NCBI RefSeq assembly: GCF_030272615.1
Contig: NC_081406.1
Location: 187,968,391-188,032,390 of the forward strand
From: Cryptomeria japonica
Taxonomy: Eukaryota; Streptophyta; Pinopsida; Cupressales; Cupressaceae
Length of the DNA stretch: 64,000 nucleotides
Reading direction: 5' to 3'
Part shown: positions 61,465 to 64,000 of the stretch, piece after piece
Numbering within the stretch: position 1 is the first letter of the stretch
Layout: each line of letters begins with the position of its first letter
Position numbers and translations under genes: made by a program
Notes under the pieces: generated by a model
Seen by the model: only the letters and a program-made list of their open reading frames with translations
Database searches by the model: none
Told to the model about the DNA's origin: nothing

Positions 61465-62900
61465 TGTTGAACACATAAATAAACTGAGTAGTGGGGAGGG
61501 GGTCTATCAGTGTACCAATTTAACACTTATGAAAACACTTTTCAGCACTCACTAGTAATTAATCATACAAAGTAGAAGAATGAGAAAAATCAATAACACA
61601 ACACACAACACTAGGATATACGTGGAAAAACCAAGATGAGAAAAACCATGGTGAGAAAATGCTACTTGGAGCTACTGTCCAAATCCAACCTCACAAATTT
61701 ATCAACTAATTACAATTGATTTGAAGGCACAAACCTTTAGGAGAGACCAATCCCCATGCTTATGGACACCAATCCAAAGGAGCACCAATTCCCTTACAAT
61801 AACTTATTGAAAATTTGGGACACCAATCCCTTTACAACATACAAGACTACAATCTTGATGTAATAAGTTTAATCTCAATAAAATGAATTAACATGAACCT
61901 CAGTAGTTCTTCTCTATCTCTCAAAAAATTTGGTTCACACCCTTTTCAGCTATGCAACTCTCAATTCTCTACTGTCTAGTTTGATGAAACAATATGTGCT
62001 CACACTTTGTTCTTCTTATCTACAACTTCTGGATAATTCTTCTCAATGCAACATAATCTACATCTATATCGATTTACATTCTATTTGTATGCTCTGCATT
62101 CACCTCCATGAAGTTGGTCAAGACCCAATTTCACAATACCTCTCCAAATATCATACGAAAAATTGTTTGCATCGTAATCATGGAACATGATCTATACATC
62201 TTTCTATGCTTGCAATAGGGATCATTCATTAAATCGATTTGCATTTAGTTCTTATCATCACAACATAAATAATCCATCCCATTTTGTTACTCATCATAGT
62301 TTATCCAATTGCATTCAATATATAGATATCTAAGTTGACTTGTGCAAGTTCCCAGAATGCTCTATTATCATGCCAAAACAAGTTCCTTTAAATTTTTAAA
62401 TATGGGTCGTTGATCATCTTGGTCTGACCAAAATATTTGGTCATTGTTGCCACCGTGGTGGTTCTATGCGATCATTTTACGACTTGCTCAATCTCCTTGG
62501 ATCTTCTTTTGTATGTGTTGAGGCTAAAGTTGAACTCCAGAGAATTGACCTAAAACTTGTTAATCCATCATACAATACAAAAGAAATCTACAAGAAATAT
62601 TTAGCTTCAACCAATGAAACAACATGAAATAAAAGAAAATAAAAGAGATTAAACCTTCATGATTTATGTCTCATTGTGTCCTAACACCACTATTCCTTGT
62701 TGCAGATGATTTTGCTCTCAGACAAGCACACATAGCTTCCTAGATGGCATATGAATAATGGACAGATAGTTAATTGATAATAAGACATGCATATGCAAAT
62801 GATTTAAGCTAACATGATATTAAGCTATGAAAGAAATTCTAAATTTTTTGATTGCTTCAAACTCAAACTCATGAATGCAAGATAAAGACTCCTAGAATGA
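61465..62900. other. LTR-like sequence joining the psaA remnant, extent uncertain
   Basis: After psaA ends, TGTTGAACAC begins a stretch with a G run (gtggggaggggg, 61491-61502) and the phrase acgtggaaaaaccaagatg near 61620. The minus-oriented LTRs of NA-1 and NA-2 show the same layout, so a minus-strand LTR probably starts at 61465. I could not find its other end, a partner LTR or any internal gene. Confidence 0.4.
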
Positions 62901-64000
62901 CTATAAGATTAGCTATTAGTTTCAAAATGGCTTAGGAGACCTCTTTTTATATATTTTTGAGTGCATGAGATTAGGTGGCAGCGATCAATGGTCATGATCA
63001 AATCTTTCAAATTGGATGGCTATGAGCAAGAAGTTGAAGGTTGAGAGAAAGGGGGAAGGAGAAGACAAGTGTCACTCACCTCACCTTGACTGAGTTGAAG
63101 ACTTGAGAGGATGTAAGATAGTTGGAGAAGATGTAGGAATGAGAAGACAAGTGGACTCAAGTCCTCCTAAGATATAGGGATGTTGGAGAGAATATAGAAG
63201 ACAATTAGGAAATATGTGTACGTACACAATATTTCATTTATTTTGGAAGTTGGAGATAAGTGGCTAATAAATGATTTAATTTAATTTAATTTTATTGAAT
63301 TAATTTATCCACATGATGGATGAGTTAGAAAAGAAGAAGTGATGTAGAGAATGGAATGTGCGTTGGAAAAGAGATTAAATAATTAAGAAATTATTTAATT
63401 AATGAGACTACATGATAGTAGATAGAGGAATAATTAAATATTAGTGTTACCAAATTTTTGCACATGCTAAATTTGGTGGCCTAATGAGGCCTTGCATTCA
63501 TTCATATTGAAAAGGTACATAAATGTTCTAATGAACATAATTGATTTAGATTTGATTACAGTTGTCATTTTCAGTTTTTCTGCAAATACATAAAACAAAA
63601 AAATATTTTACATTTACATAAATTCTGTATTTGTATTTATAATGTAAAAATCAGAATCCCACACAAGCCATGGGATTAGCCTCATTTGATTCATGATGCA
63701 TGAAACAAGTAAAGAATACATTTGATAAATGTAAATGGTATAGATAACTATAATGAAAAAAGACAGAAGGAAAGTGTTCCATCATTGCCTGCGCTATGAT
63801 GTTTGCATTTCTATCTTCCTCTAGCTATGGTTGAACGTCTCAAAGAAGGCAGGTCCAGGTTCTCCTAGTCCTGCAAAAAACAATGAATAAAAGAGAAAAG
63901 GTTAGAGAAAAAGCTCCAAGCAATGATGAAGCAAATGCAATTTGCATTTCTGCATCACAATTAGACATATCACATACAATCATCAGAGGCATCCATTAAG
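62901..64000. other. Intergenic stretch, nothing assigned
   Basis: AT-rich, with no recognised protein or repeat. One weak terminal-exon candidate at 63821-63870 on the minus strand is given under findings. Confidence 0.5.

Overview
The window is nuclear DNA of a land plant with a large, repeat-rich genome. The evidence is plant-type LTR retrotransposons (Ty3/gypsy chromovirus, Tat-like and Ty1/copia), a plant LINE ORF1, a tRNA-derived SINE, a decayed nuclear copy of the plastid gene psaA and a cDNA-like PDS5 fragment. Old, deeply nested elements would suit a gymnosperm, but the sequence does not prove this. I see no intact host gene. Almost every long reading frame belongs to a retroelement, and each carries stop codons or frameshifts.

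Layout. 1-5275: intergenic DNA, then a tandem array with a period of about 296 bp. An ORF1-only LINE sits in the array, flanked by a perfect 23-bp target-site duplication (TSD). 5276-6828: unassigned. 6829-7462 and 60873-61464: two halves of one psaA pseudogene, separated by about 53 kb and joined by a 5-bp TSD (GGCAA). 61465-64000: LTR-like sequence, then unassigned DNA with one weak exon candidate.

The 53-kb insert is one non-autonomous gypsy-like element on the minus strand, called L1 here. Its own parts total about 6 kb between LTRs of 0.8-1.0 kb. They include a long non-coding leader, a PDS5-like cDNA fragment and an unknown ORF. Later insertions expanded it: a 4.2-kb solo LTR (9706-13883); a chromovirus (16192-30363), itself split by non-autonomous element NA-1 (20386-26989); the related non-autonomous element NA-2 (30455-38116); and a small non-coding LTR element (39127-58229). 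That last element holds a Tat-like gypsy (39591-47677) and a copia (47916-57273). The copia 3' LTR in turn holds another solo LTR (54775-56394).

The most unusual content is the NA-1/NA-2 pair. Both lack protease, integrase, reverse transcriptase and RNase H. Both carry the same two-gene plan: ORF1, a coiled coil with four CCHC knuckles, and ORF2, one reading frame of about 1,006-1,076 codons that I cannot assign. Their primer-binding sites and polypurine tracts match those of the copia in this window, not the chromovirus, which suggests mobilisation in trans by a copia. All TSD and LTR boundaries were read by eye. Lineage names rest on motif recognition and no searches were run.
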